DNA of 36,552 bases from the NCBI GenBank assembly GCA_903904685.1, contig CAIVDS010000105.1:1-36552 (forward strand), written 5' to 3'. This DNA is from an uncultured Verrucomicrobiota bacterium (GTDB lineage: Bacteria; Verrucomicrobiota; Verrucomicrobiia; Opitutales; Opitutaceae). Below are positions 15,862 to 25,300 of the stretch, one piece after another; position 1 is the stretch's first letter; every line of letters starts with the position of its first letter. A program made the translations under genes and the position numbers. The notes under the pieces were generated by a model, which was not told the origin of the DNA, ran no database searches, and was given only the letters and a program-made list of their open reading frames with translations.

Positions 15862-17151
15862 TTATTTCCACTCCACTTCCGCGCCGAGGGTGCGGAGGTT
15901 TTCGACGAAGCGGGGATGGGCGCGTTTGATGATCTCGGCGTTGCGCACGACGGATTGGCCGGGGATGGCGGCGGCAACCATGTAAAGCGCGACGGCGGCG
16001 CGGATGATGTAGGGTGAGTCAACCACGGCAGGGCGGAGCGGGCGGTTGCCGAAAACGACGATGCGGTGCGGGTCGCTCACGAGGGCGTGCGCGCCGAACT
16101 TCGCCAGCTCGGGAATCCACGAAAAGCCGTTTTCGTAAACCTTGTTCCAGAAATGAATCGTGCCGTCGCAACGGGTGCTGAGGGCGATCATCAACGGCAG
16201 CAAATCCACCGAGAAATACGGCCAGGGCGCGGCCTCGATCTTCGGGAGTAGGTTGGTCGTGAAGGGCGTCTCGATGACAAGCCTCTGGTTGCGACGAACG
16301 ATGACGGCGTCGCCCTCGTGCTCGATCATGACGCCGAGTTTTTTAAAGGCTTTGGTGATGAGGTCGAAGTGGTGGGGCAGGGCTTTTTCGACTCGGACCT
16401 CTCCGCCTGTGATCGCGCCGAGGGCGAGGAAGGTGACGATCTCGTGGTAGTCGGAGTTGATGGTGATCTCGGCGCCGTGGAGTTTTTTGACGCCGGTGAT
16501 CTTGAGCATCGAGGTGCCGATGCCATCGATCTTGGCGCCCATGGCGACGAGCGCGGCGCAGAGATCCTGCACGTGCGGTTCGCTGGCGGCGTTGATGAGG
16601 GTAGATTCGCCGGCGGCGAGCGAGGCGACCATCGCAAAGTTTTCCGTGACGGTGACGGACATGTAGTCGCACCAGTGGCGGGCGCCTTTGAAACCGTGAG
16701 GGAGGCCGATGACGAGCGGGTCGCCTTCGTTGACGATGGCGCCGAGCGCGGAGAGAATTTCGAGGTGCGGGTCGATCTCGCGGACGCCGAGGGAGCAGCC
16801 CTTGGTGTTGGCCTGGATGGTAATCTTGCGCAGGCGGTGGAGGAGCGCGGGGTAAAGGAGCACCGTGGAGCGCATGTCCTGCGGAAGCTCGTCGTTTTCA
16901 AGGGTGCTTTTGAATGTAGCGTGGCAGACGCGCATCTCGCCGCGCTCGCGGTTCCAGTCGATCTTCGAGCCTTGGGACTGGAAGAAGGCGACGAGCTTGT
17001 TGAGGTCGGTGATGTCGGGGACGTTTTTCAACGTCACGGGCTCGTCGGTGAGCAGCGTGGCGCAGAAGACGGGCAGGATGGAGTTCTTGTTGCCCGAAGG
17101 AATGATGGTGCCGGTGAGGGGCTTGCCGCCGTGGACGATGAGATCAGCCAT
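15862..17151 (-). CDS. murA: UDP-GlcNAc enolpyruvyl transferase (MurA type, variant active site)
   Basis: MurA transfers enolpyruvate from PEP to UDP-N-acetylglucosamine, the first committed step of peptidoglycan synthesis. The 429-residue length fits. Conserved elements are Lys22-Asn23 in SGNKNSILP, Arg94 in DMRST, the PEP-binding and fosfomycin-target cysteine Cys119 in TKGCSLGVREIDPHL with Arg124, Asp316 in YFSVDLLP and Arg384 in IIRAAVALY. Unusual points are the PGGC motif changed to TKGC, and Gly342 (YENGF) where E. coli MurA has Arg331 (FENRF). It may be a lineage-specific MurA or a paralogue with shifted specificity. Start ATG follows a short leader; ruvB follows after four bases. Confidence 0.88.
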   Translation of the reverse strand: MADLIVHGGKPLTGTIIPSGNKNSILPVFCATLLTDEPVTLKNVPDITDLNKLVAFFQSQGSKIDWNRERGEMRVCHATFKSTLENDELPQDMRSTVLLYPALLHRLRKITIQANTKGCSLGVREIDPHLEILSALGAIVNEGDPLVIGLPHGFKGARHWCDYMSVTVTENFAMVASLAAGESTLINAASEPHVQDLCAALVAMGAKIDGIGTSMLKITGVKKLHGAEITINSDYHEIVTFLALGAITGGEVRVEKALPHHFDLITKAFKKLGVMIEHEGDAVIVRRNQRLVIETPFTTNLLPKIEAAPWPYFSVDLLPLMIALSTRCDGTIHFWNKVYENGFSWIPELAKFGAHALVSDPHRIVVFGNRPLRPAVVDSPYIIRAAVALYMVAAAIPGQSVVRNAEIIKRAHPRFVENLRTLGAEVEWK

Positions 17152-17190
17152 GAGAGGGAGGCGCGGTGCGCGCGGAGAAAAACGGGAGAA

Positions 17191-17224
17191 TAAAAAAGGC
17201 GTCCGTTGGTGAAACGGACGCCTT
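17191..17224 (-). terminator. Terminator of the disordered-protein gene
   Basis: A 12-bp perfect stem (17196-17207 with 17213-17224) around a five-base loop is followed, on the minus strand, by a run of T residues (17192-17197). It lies about 45 bases beyond the stop codon of the 17269-18447 gene and separates it from murA. Confidence 0.92.
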
Positions 17225-17268
17225 GAAATGCGTTCGGCCTAGGCGGCCTTGGCAAGGTTTAACTGGTC

Positions 17269-18447
17269 TTAGCTGGCGGGACCTTGGCCGCCGCCTTCAG
17301 GACGGGGACCGCCGCCGCCGTTGCGATTGCGTCCGCCGCGACGACGGCGACGACCGCCGTGGTAGCCTTGGTCGCCTTGGCTCTGGCCGTGGTGTTGACC
17401 TTGGCCGCCGTGGTTGGGGCTGTGGCCTTCAGGACGAGGGCCGCCGCCTTGGAAGCCGCCGCTGCGACCGCGTCCGCCGCGCTGGTGGCGACGCTGATTG
17501 CCGTCGCGGTCGCGCTCGCCGTAGGGGGGCGTGTCGTGCTGGGCGGGTTTTTCGGTGGAAGAACCACCGCTGAACAGTCTCTTGAACCAGCCGATGATCC
17601 CACCGGATTTCTTCGGTTTTGCGGCGGAGGGAGCGGGAGACTGGAACGCAGGCTTTGGCTCATAATCGCGTGGGTCACGCGGTTGGCGGGACTCACGGGG
17701 ATCGCGAGGCTGGCGTTGTTCGCGCGGGTCGCGGGGTTGGCGCGGCTGGCGGGAATCACGCTGGTCGCGATGCGGATACTGCTGCTGCTGGCCTCCCGCG
17801 TTGGGGGCGGATTCCAGCATGGGAACTTCGCTGCGGCGCTCCGGTTTGAAAACCTCGCGGTCGGCGAGTGAACCGGCGACGGGAGCGGCGGGGGCCGGTT
17901 GGTCGCGACGCGGAGCGGGTGTGTTCTTCCCTTCGTAAGGGAAGGCGGGCGTTTCCCAGCTCTGCGACGGACGCTTGAGTTCCGCAGCGGGGAGGATGTT
18001 GAGTTCGGCCTTTTCCGCGACCTTGGGGGTCGAGACAGGATTGATGACAGGCGCGGCGGGCGCGACCGGAGCGGAAGCCGGAGCTTCCACGGGTTGGGCA
18101 ACGAAGGCAACCGGAGCGGGCGCGACGACCACGGGGGTCGGGGCGGATGCCGCGATGGGCGCCGGTTCTGCAACAGGAGCTTCGTCCGCAGGCGCGAACG
18201 GGTTCTTGTATTCGCTCGCCGAGGTCACGATTTGGACTGCGGACGGCTTGTAGGTGCCGGTGACGGCGTTGCTGCTGGCGGGGGCCGACGCGGAGGCCGG
18301 CGAACTGACGCGCTTACCGCGCGCAAGGCCCGAACCGCGGGTGGCGCCAAAAGAGGCGCCCCAATCGGCGGCGGGCGCGGCAGGCGCGCTAGTGGTCTCG
18401 GCAGGAGCCCCTGAGGGCTTGCTGCCGGACGTAGTTTGATCTGACAT
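17269..18447 (-). CDS. Intrinsically disordered Ala/Pro-rich protein with Arg/Gly-rich tail
   Basis: No enzymatic domain is recognisable in these 392 residues. Residues 1-200 are Ala/Pro/Val-rich and low in complexity. Residues 227-261 are repeats of RQPRDPRE type. Residues 284-292 form a lone hydrophobic-basic amphipathic segment (IIGWFKRLF) that could touch membrane or a partner. Residues 310-392 are an RG/RGG- and His/Gln-rich tail with GGRRRRRGGRNRNGGGG and two GGGPRPEG units. Such tails bind RNA and favour condensates in many organisms; that role here is inferred. There is no signal peptide, so it is probably cytoplasmic and nucleic-acid-associated. The gene has its own strong terminator and is transcribed divergently from the CBM9-like gene. 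The ATG at 18447 is the only sensible start. Confidence 0.8.
   Translation of the reverse strand: MSDQTTSGSKPSGAPAETTSAPAAPAADWGASFGATRGSGLARGKRVSSPASASAPASSNAVTGTYKPSAVQIVTSASEYKNPFAPADEAPVAEPAPIAASAPTPVVVAPAPVAFVAQPVEAPASAPVAPAAPVINPVSTPKVAEKAELNILPAAELKRPSQSWETPAFPYEGKNTPAPRRDQPAPAAPVAGSLADREVFKPERRSEVPMLESAPNAGGQQQQYPHRDQRDSRQPRQPRDPREQRQPRDPRESRQPRDPRDYEPKPAFQSPAPSAAKPKKSGGIIGWFKRLFSGGSSTEKPAQHDTPPYGERDRDGNQRRHQRGGRGRSGGFQGGGPRPEGHSPNHGGQGQHHGQSQGDQGYHGGRRRRRGGRNRNGGGGPRPEGGGQGPAS
17668..17769 (-). repeat. Degenerate tandem repeat encoding RQPRDPRE units
   Basis: The coding DNA for residues 227-260 of the disordered protein is internally repetitive, giving alternating R-Q-P-R, D-P-R-E and R-D-P-R-D blocks (about four imperfect units). 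Such a tract could change copy number by slippage between strains. Confidence 0.65.
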
Positions 18448-18567
18448 ATCTTTATTTATCTGTGGGTTAGATCGCGTTCACCGCGTAGGGCGGGAGCTGC
18501 GAGGTTGTGCCGACTGCGGAACGCGGAAGCGCTCGACGGGGGCAACAAGAGAAAAAAGTCGTCTCAT

Positions 18568-18632
18568 TTGCCTTTGGGGGCAACTGCTAATTTTGGCACC
18601 CCGCCTCCCCAGCGACCGCCCATGGGGAGGCG
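18568..18632. promoter_or_regulatory. Two hairpins in the divergent 266-base intergenic region
   Basis: Between the disordered-protein gene and the CBM9-like gene are a short hairpin (TTGCC...GGCAA, 18568-18583) and a perfect 10-bp inverted repeat (CGCCTCCCCA at 18602-18611 with TGGGGAGGCG at 18623-18632, 11-base loop). Neither has a T tract, so they are not obvious terminators. They may be leader structures or operators for the plus-strand gene, whose ATG is 81 bases further on. Confidence 0.35.
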
Positions 18633-18713
18633 TAACAAAGCGACGGACGGGGTGGTGTTGCTAAAGTGTTCCAGCTTTCCTTCTGGTTGGGTTTCTGGTT
18701 TTTTCATCGGTTT

Positions 18714-19394
18714 ATGCCATCTTTTCCGAGTGCCTGTCCTCTCGTGTTGATTCCCCGAGTCGACGATTTTGCCTTGGGCGACTGGGCCGCGACGACGCGC
18801 GCGATGAAACATGGGGCGCGTTTCTGGCTGCGCCAGTCATGGCTGCCGCAGCGTTCGCCGACCTTTCGTCCCGGATATGTGCGGTTGGGGGTGAACGGCG
18901 ACGACTTGGTGGCGCATGCGGTATTGCGGGATGACCGGCCGAACAATCGCGCCGTGCAATGGAACGAGCGCACGTGGGAAACGGGCGACGTGCTCGAGGT
19001 TTTTTTCCAGGCCGAGGGCTGGCAGGGTTATCATGAGTTCCACGTAACGCCCGAGAATCAGCGGCTCCAGTTGGTCTTCCCCCGCAAGGATGCCTTCCGC
19101 ATGAGCCGTCCCTGGGGAGCTTGGGCGATTCAGGAGAGCTGTTTTGAAAGCGCCGTCGTCATCAATGCCCCTCTCACGCACTGGCAGGCGGTCGTGCGCT
19201 TGAAGTTGCCACTGGTGCTGGGTGGGACGGGCGAGGGGGCGGCCGTGCCGGGCTCGCGCAAATTCCGGTTCACGTTCAGCCGCTATGATTATCAGCCCGG
19301 CCAGGCTGGCCCGATCACATCGGCCACCGCACCGTTGACCTCAGGTGATTTTCACAACGCCGACGAGTGGTCGTGGGCGGAGGCGGCGCGTTGA
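18714..19394 (+). CDS. CBM9-like (DOMON-fold) carbohydrate-binding protein
   Basis: The 226-residue product resembles family 9-like carbohydrate-binding modules: an early VRLGVNGDDLVAHAVLRDD, a central DVLEVFFQAEGWQGYHEFHVTPENQRLQLVFP (the D-x-hE-hFh ... Y-EF-h-P pattern of these domains), and an aromatic end FRFTFSRYDYQPG. The ATG at 18714 (MPSFPS) was chosen; a longer in-frame extension is possible but hydrophobic and less likely. There is no clear signal peptide. It lies 48 bases upstream of a GH31 glucosidase gene on the same strand, so the two are probably co-transcribed and act on the same sugar. The ligand is unknown. Confidence 0.72.
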   Translation: MPSFPSACPLVLIPRVDDFALGDWAATTRAMKHGARFWLRQSWLPQRSPTFRPGYVRLGVNGDDLVAHAVLRDDRPNNRAVQWNERTWETGDVLEVFFQAEGWQGYHEFHVTPENQRLQLVFPRKDAFRMSRPWGAWAIQESCFESAVVINAPLTHWQAVVRLKLPLVLGGTGEGAAVPGSRKFRFTFSRYDYQPGQAGPITSATAPLTSGDFHNADEWSWAEAAR

Positions 19395-19442
19395 GACGCG
19401 TGTCGTCCACGATCGATTTCATTTTCCACCGCTACTCCCAAC

Positions 19443-21842
19443 ATGTACTTCAGCAAAATCCGTCACCCTTCCAACTTCGTCTTTGTCCGTAGCGCCGAAC
19501 CCGCCAGCGGCATCCTTTCTTTGGAGGGTGAAAAGCCCCGCCTCATTATCGAGCCGATCGGTGGCGATGTCCACCGCGTGACCGTCGAGCATGCGCGCTG
19601 GCCCGCCCATTCCAGCCAGGCCGAGCTGGAATCCGCGCTGTCCGGTCCGACGGCACATGCGCTGGCCTTGGACGCCAAGGGCGTTCTTTCGATGACCAAC
19701 ACTGTTTCGGGCGATGTGGTCCTTAGCGGCGCTTCGCACGGGATGTTCGGCTCAAGCGGCAAGGCGTGGATGTTTCAATTCCAGCACGAATCCGACATGC
19801 AGTTTTACGGGCTCGGCGAGCACAACAAGAACCTTGAAAAAAGCGGTCAGCGGACGAAGTTCTGGAACACCGACGTGATGGGCGACTTTTCCGCTCACGA
19901 GGTGGCGCATGGCCATCCCAACCCGATGTATGTCGCCATCCCCTGGCTGATCATCAAGCGGGGCAACCGCTACATCGGCATCCTTGTCCACAATCCCGGC
20001 GCGGTCTTCATGGACCTCGCGTCGAATTTCATCTGGGTCAACAGCAACGCCGAGGACCGGGCCCGGCAGTCGTTCTACGTCGGCGCGCCCGATGGCCGGC
20101 CCGAGCTTTATTTCATCGCCGGTCCCTCGCTGCCCGAGCTTACCCGCAAGTTGCAGACCCTCGTGGGACGCACCCCGCTGCCGCCGCTCTGGGCGCTCGG
20201 CCACCAGCAGTGCCGATGGGGCTACGCCGGCCCTCGCGATCTGAAGGAACTCGACTCAAAATTCACCGAGCACGCCATTCCCACCGACGGCCTGTGGCTG
20301 GATATCGACTACATGGACCGCTACAAGGTCTTCACGTTTTCTCCTGAGCATTGGGGTGACGAAGCCGCGGTAAAAAAGGCGATGGCCGCGCTCGCCAAAA
20401 AAGGCCGCCGCGTCATCCCCATTCTCGACCCAGGCGTGAAGGTTGAGCCCGGGTATGCCGTGTGCGAGGATGGTCTTAAGGCCGGCATCTTCTGTCTCAA
20501 TCCCGCCGGCACGCCGTTTGTCGGCTTCGTGTGGCCGGGGCAGACTTATTTTCCCGACTACAGCCTGCCCGAAGCCTGTGCCTGGTGGTCGGAGCGAGTG
20601 AAAACCTTCGCAGAAACCGGCGTGTCCGGCGCCTGGCTGGACATGAACGACCCGTCCGTCGGAGCCGTAGAGCTTGACGACATGCTGTTCGACCACGGCA
20701 CCAAAGCCCACGAAAGCTACCACAACCAATACGCCTTCGGCATGGCCCGCGCCTCGCATGCAGGTTTCCTGGCGGCGCGGCCAGATACCCGTCCGTTCCT
20801 GCTCGCGCGCAGCGCCTACATTTCCAGCGCGCGATACACGGCGATCTGGACCGGCGACAACGTTTCCAACTGGCACCATTTGCGGATGACGATTCCGGTT
20901 TCGGTCGGGCTGGCCCTCTCCGGCATTCCCTTCAACGGGCCCGACGTATGCGGTTTTGGCGACAGCACCACACCCAAGCTTGCCATCGCCTGGTACAAGT
21001 CCGGGTTCCTGTTTCCTTTCTTGCGCAACCACTCAGTCTTTTTCTCGTTGCGGCAGGAACCGTGGGCGCTCGGCGCCACCGCCCTTGGGGTCATCTCGCA
21101 CTACATCCGCCTTCGCTACAAACTGCTGCCGTATCTCTATCAGCTCTTTGTCGCCCAGGAGGCGGCGGGCGAAGCCATCCTTCGCCCGCTCTTCCACGAT
21201 TTTTCCGACACGCCCGAATTGCCGCTCGGCAAGATCGAAGACCAATTCCTCGTCGGCCCCGCGATTCTGCAGGCTCCAGTGCTTCAGGAAAACGCGACCT
21301 CGCGCGCCGTCGTGCTGCCGGGCGCCGGTCGCTGGCTCTCCGCGCTGGACGGCCGCTGGCTTGCCGGCGGCACCCATCAGGTGAAAACCGCCGCCGCCTC
21401 GACGCCGCTTTACCTGCGCGAGGGCTCGCTCGTGCCCATGCAGGCGGGCGAGCGCACGCACAACCGCAACGACCTCACGACCATCGAACTCCATTGCGTG
21501 CTGCGCGCCGACACCACCGGCGAACACCGCCTCGACTATGTGTGCGACGACGGCGAGAGCTTCGCCTACCGCCGCGGCGAACGCACATCGGTGACCTTTT
21601 ACGCCGAGGTGGTCCCGGGCGTGGCGAAGGCCAAGCCCGTCCTGCGCCTGACGATTTCCGACGTGAAGATCGGCTGGCGTTCGCTGAAGCTGCGCGTCGT
21701 GGCGTATGGCGCCTTCTCCCGCGTCGAGGTGGTGCGCGCCGGCGCCCGAGCGAAGATTTTGGCGCTGGCGCCGCACACCTGGCGCTTCACCGGCTCCCCG
21801 TTGCGGACCCGCGCCACCGGCTGGATCGCCGTAAAAACCTGA
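19443..21842 (+). CDS. Glycoside hydrolase family 31 (alpha-glucosidase type)
   Basis: This 799-residue enzyme has the full GH31 plan: an N-terminal beta-sandwich (to about residue 230), a TIM barrel beginning PLPPLWALGHQQCRWGY and DGLWLDIDYMD, the catalytic nucleophile Asp400 in GAWLDMNDPS, the acid/base Asp472 in IWTGDNVSNW, the downstream GPDVCGFGD segment and LRYKLLPYLY, and C-terminal beta domains. GH31 members are mostly alpha-glucosidases, with alpha-xylosidases and others. Exact specificity cannot be read from the sequence. No signal peptide is visible, so it probably works in the cytoplasm on imported oligosaccharides. It follows the CBM9-like gene and precedes the dUTPase gene, 67 bases away. 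Confidence 0.93.
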   Translation: MYFSKIRHPSNFVFVRSAEPASGILSLEGEKPRLIIEPIGGDVHRVTVEHARWPAHSSQAELESALSGPTAHALALDAKGVLSMTNTVSGDVVLSGASHGMFGSSGKAWMFQFQHESDMQFYGLGEHNKNLEKSGQRTKFWNTDVMGDFSAHEVAHGHPNPMYVAIPWLIIKRGNRYIGILVHNPGAVFMDLASNFIWVNSNAEDRARQSFYVGAPDGRPELYFIAGPSLPELTRKLQTLVGRTPLPPLWALGHQQCRWGYAGPRDLKELDSKFTEHAIPTDGLWLDIDYMDRYKVFTFSPEHWGDEAAVKKAMAALAKKGRRVIPILDPGVKVEPGYAVCEDGLKAGIFCLNPAGTPFVGFVWPGQTYFPDYSLPEACAWWSERVKTFAETGVSGAWLDMNDPSVGAVELDDMLFDHGTKAHESYHNQYAFGMARASHAGFLAARPDTRPFLLARSAYISSARYTAIWTGDNVSNWHHLRMTIPVSVGLALSGIPFNGPDVCGFGDSTTPKLAIAWYKSGFLFPFLRNHSVFFSLRQEPWALGATALGVISHYIRLRYKLLPYLYQLFVAQEAAGEAILRPLFHDFSDTPELPLGKIEDQFLVGPAILQAPVLQENATSRAVVLPGAGRWLSALDGRWLAGGTHQVKTAAASTPLYLREGSLVPMQAGERTHNRNDLTTIELHCVLRADTTGEHRLDYVCDDGESFAYRRGERTSVTFYAEVVPGVAKAKPVLRLTISDVKIGWRSLKLRVVAYGAFSRVEVVRAGARAKILALAPHTWRFTGSPLRTRATGWIAVKT

Positions 21843-21909
21843 GTCGTCGCGGCCGGCGCGCGGTCACTTGCCACTTGATCCGCGCCGCCGGTCCGCCAAG
21901 CCTCTGCAC

Positions 21910-22281
21910 ATGGACAAGCTCGAAGAAATTTTCAGCATGCAGGCGGCTCTCAACGCGCGTATCGGCGTCACGCTGCCTCCCGCCTCCGAAGAGGAGAAGA
22001 CCAAGTGGATTCTCAACTACACGCGGGCCATGCAGCAGGAGACGGCCGAGCTGATCGACAGCGTGCCGTGGAAGTGGTGGGCAAAATACCAGAAATTCGA
22101 CGAGCAGAACGCCAAGGTCGAAGTGGTCGATCTCTTTCACTTCCTCGTGTCGCTTGCGCAGACGCTCGGCATGAGCGCCGATGACGTTTACCAGGCCTAT
22201 CTGAAGAAAAATCAGGTCAACCACCAGCGACAAGAGTCGGGTTACGTCAAAAAAGACGCCGGCGATTCGAAGCATATCTGA
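21910..22281 (+). CDS. Dimeric (all-alpha) dUTPase family protein
   Basis: The 123-residue protein matches the all-alpha NTP pyrophosphatase fold of dimeric dUTPases (dUTPase_2 family, related to MazG). It begins MDKLEEIFSMQAALN and contains the metal-binding helix QQETAELIDSVPWKWW and the second metal helix KVEVVDLFHFLVSLAQ, with paired acidic residues in both. These enzymes hydrolyse dUTP to dUMP and pyrophosphate, keeping uracil out of DNA and feeding dTMP synthesis. The ATG at 21910 was chosen because the family's conserved N-terminus starts there. The all-alpha type is less common in bacteria than the trimeric Dut and is frequent in phages and in some Epsilonproteobacteria. Confidence 0.83.
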   Translation: MDKLEEIFSMQAALNARIGVTLPPASEEEKTKWILNYTRAMQQETAELIDSVPWKWWAKYQKFDEQNAKVEVVDLFHFLVSLAQTLGMSADDVYQAYLKKNQVNHQRQESGYVKKDAGDSKHI

Positions 22282-22364
22282 GCGGGCGTGGTACTGCGGG
22301 CATCGCCGATCAAGCGGTTGGCGGCTTGCGGCGGCGGTTGAGGCAGGGCAGCGTCATTGGCCCC

Positions 22365-25300
22365 GTGAACACTCACGATCATATCAAGGACATCCGCGTA
22401 GGCTTGGCTCGCGCGGGGAAAAACACCCGCCGGCGTCGTCAATGGTGTCTCGGCGTGCTGAGCGTCTTGGGCATGACGTTGCTGTTTTGTTTTTTCGGCC
22501 TTCCGCCAATTGTGAAGGCGCAGGCGATCAAGCGGCTTTCGTCCGCGTGGCAGCGCAAGGTTGCGATCGAGCGGGTGAGAATAAATCCTTTTGTGCTGTC
22601 CGTCACGGTCGAGGGCCTTGCGATAAAGGATCGTGATGGCGGTCCGTTGGTCGGTTGGAAGAGCCTGTATCTGAATTTTGACTCATGGTCGTTGTTTACC
22701 GGCGAGTGGCGTTTTCAAGAAATCGCCCTCGATGGTTTTTCCGGGCGGGTGGTGATGAACAAAGACGGCTCCTTTAATTTCTCAGATCTATTGCCGGCAC
22801 ATGTTGGCGCACCGGCTCCCGTCGCGTCGGCAAGGCTGGGTCGGCCGTTTTATATCGGCAAACTGGCCATTACTTCGGCGGCGGTGGGGTTTGCCGACCA
22901 CACGCGTGGCGCGCCGTTTTCAACCGCAGTGGGGCCGCTGAGTCTCACGCTCACGGATTTCCGTACGGCCGGCGATCCGCGGGCGCCGTATGCGTTTTCC
23001 GCCGTCACGGAATCGGGCGAGACGCTGGACTGGCGCGGTACGGTATCGGTCAATCCGGCGCGCTCCGTGGGCGAGTTCAGCGTTGGGAAAATCGCGCTTG
23101 GAAAATACGCGCCCTACTACGCCAACTGGGTGCGCGCCGATGTTCTCGGAGGCACATTGGATGTTTCGGCGCACTACGTCGTCGATCTTACCGAGGGTGA
23201 GCGTGTCATAACGTTCAACCATGCCGTGATTACGTTTGCTGATCTCCAGATTGCCGAACGCGGCGCGACCACCCCGGTCATTGAACTGCCTTCGGTCGTC
23301 ATCGAGGGGCTTTCCGCCGACGCCTTGAAACGGTCCGCATCCATCAAACGCGTCGTGTTCGACCGGGCGCATCTGAGCGTGCGCCGCGATGAGGGTGGCG
23401 CGATCAACCTGCTTTCCATGTTTGCGTCGGTCCTAGGCTCGACGGTTCTTCCTGATGCGAAGGTGGCGGAGGTGTCTGTCACCAAACTGTGCGTTGACTT
23501 TGAGGACCTCACGACACCCGCACTGGTCAAAACCACCATCGAGAAACTGGATTTGTCTGGGGCGAACTTCTCGCTTTCAGAGCCTTCATTGCCGATGGCG
23601 ATCAGGGGGAATGCGGTGCTCGCGAAAGGCGGCGAGCTTGGCGTCGAAGGCAGTGTGGTGCGCTCGCCGTTCGCGGCGGATCTCGCGATCAAGATCGCGG
23701 CTGTGCAGCTCGCCGGGTTCACGCCCTACATCGAGCCTTTGCTTAATCTGCGCATTACGGGCGGCTTCATTTCGGCCGGGGGTAAGGCTCGCGTCGTCTG
23801 CACCGCCGCGACTTTTCAGGGCGACGTGAGCGTGGACCATTTTTCCGCGGTGGACGGTGCGCGGATCGAGGAGTTTGTGAAGTTCGCCGCCCTTGCTATC
23901 GAGGGAATCGATGCCGGCACCAAGCCGCTTACGGCCAAGGTTGCCGCCATCAACCTCGTTGATCCCGTTGTCCGTCTTACCGTGAACGCCGACAAGACGA
24001 CCAACGTTTCCATGGTTCTTCGTAAAACGGACCCCGTCGCCGATGCGGGAAAAAACGGCATCGCCTTGCCTCGGTCGCCGAGGGTGGCGCCAAGAACGAA
24101 CACCGTGGCGGTCACCGCGCCATCGCCCGTGTGGTCGCTGGGTAAATTCACGGTGGACAACGCTACGGTTGCGTTGACGGATCGTTCTATCAAGCCGGCC
24201 GTGCAGACCGCGCTCAATCAATTCTCCGGAATAATCGGCGGGCTCTCGTCCGCGGATTCGCCGCGAGCCGACGTCGAGTTTCATGGCAAGGTTGATGGTG
24301 GTGGTTCTGTCGCCATCACGGGCAAACTCGACGTAGGCTCAGTCACGCCGTCAACCGATGCCGCCACGGATCTCGCCATCGCCATCACGGGCGTCGATTT
24401 GTCACCGTTTTCTCCCTATGTCGGCACCTATGCCGGCTACGAACTGGCGAGCGGCAGCTTTGCGGTGGATATGAAAACCCATCTCGCGCGGCGCAAACTC
24501 AACAGCGCCAACGTGGTCACGTTGAACCAGTTTTCTTTGGGCGCGGCCACGGGCAGTCCCGACGCCACGAAGCTACCCGTGCGCCTCGGCATCGCGTTGC
24601 TCAAGGATATTGATGGCAACATCGTCATCGACCTGCCCGTCAAAGGTGCTCTGGACGATCCCGCTTTCAAAATAGGTGCCATCATCAAGCACGAGATCGG
24701 CAACCTGCTGGAGAAGGCGTCGTCGTCGCCTTTCGCTCTTATCGGTTCGATGTTCGGCGGCGGTGGGGCCGAACTGGCCTGGCAGGAGTTTGCGCCGGGC
24801 GCGGTCAATCTTCTTGATTCCGAGAGGCCAAAAATCGAGATCTTGCGCAAGGCGCTTAAGGCACGTCCAGCGCTCAACCTCGACATCATTGGTGGCTACG
24901 ATGTCGTCGCCGACACCGAGGCTGTGCGCCAGCAGCGACTCGACCAGCAGGTGCGTGCGCGTTTTTTGGAGGAGCTACGCGCGAAAGATCCGTCCGCGGC
25001 GGCTTCGAACGTGATCGCGGTATCGGCGGAGAACGAAACCCGACTCGTGAGCGCTCTTTTTGCTGAAAAATTCCCGGCTGGCGCGGTGGTAAATCCTGCT
25101 GGTGCGGTCATGGCCGTGCCATTGCCCAAACCGGTTGTTGAACCTATCAAAATCGTGCGCACTTATCAGCGGGGCGCGCCGGGTTCCTCAAAAAGCGCCA
25201 CTGCCCCCGCGCTCCAATCGTTTGCCCCCGCCGCGTCCATCGTGACGGTTTCGCAGACCATGCAGGTGCAGCAGATTTCTGTCGCTCCAGCTCTGTCTGA

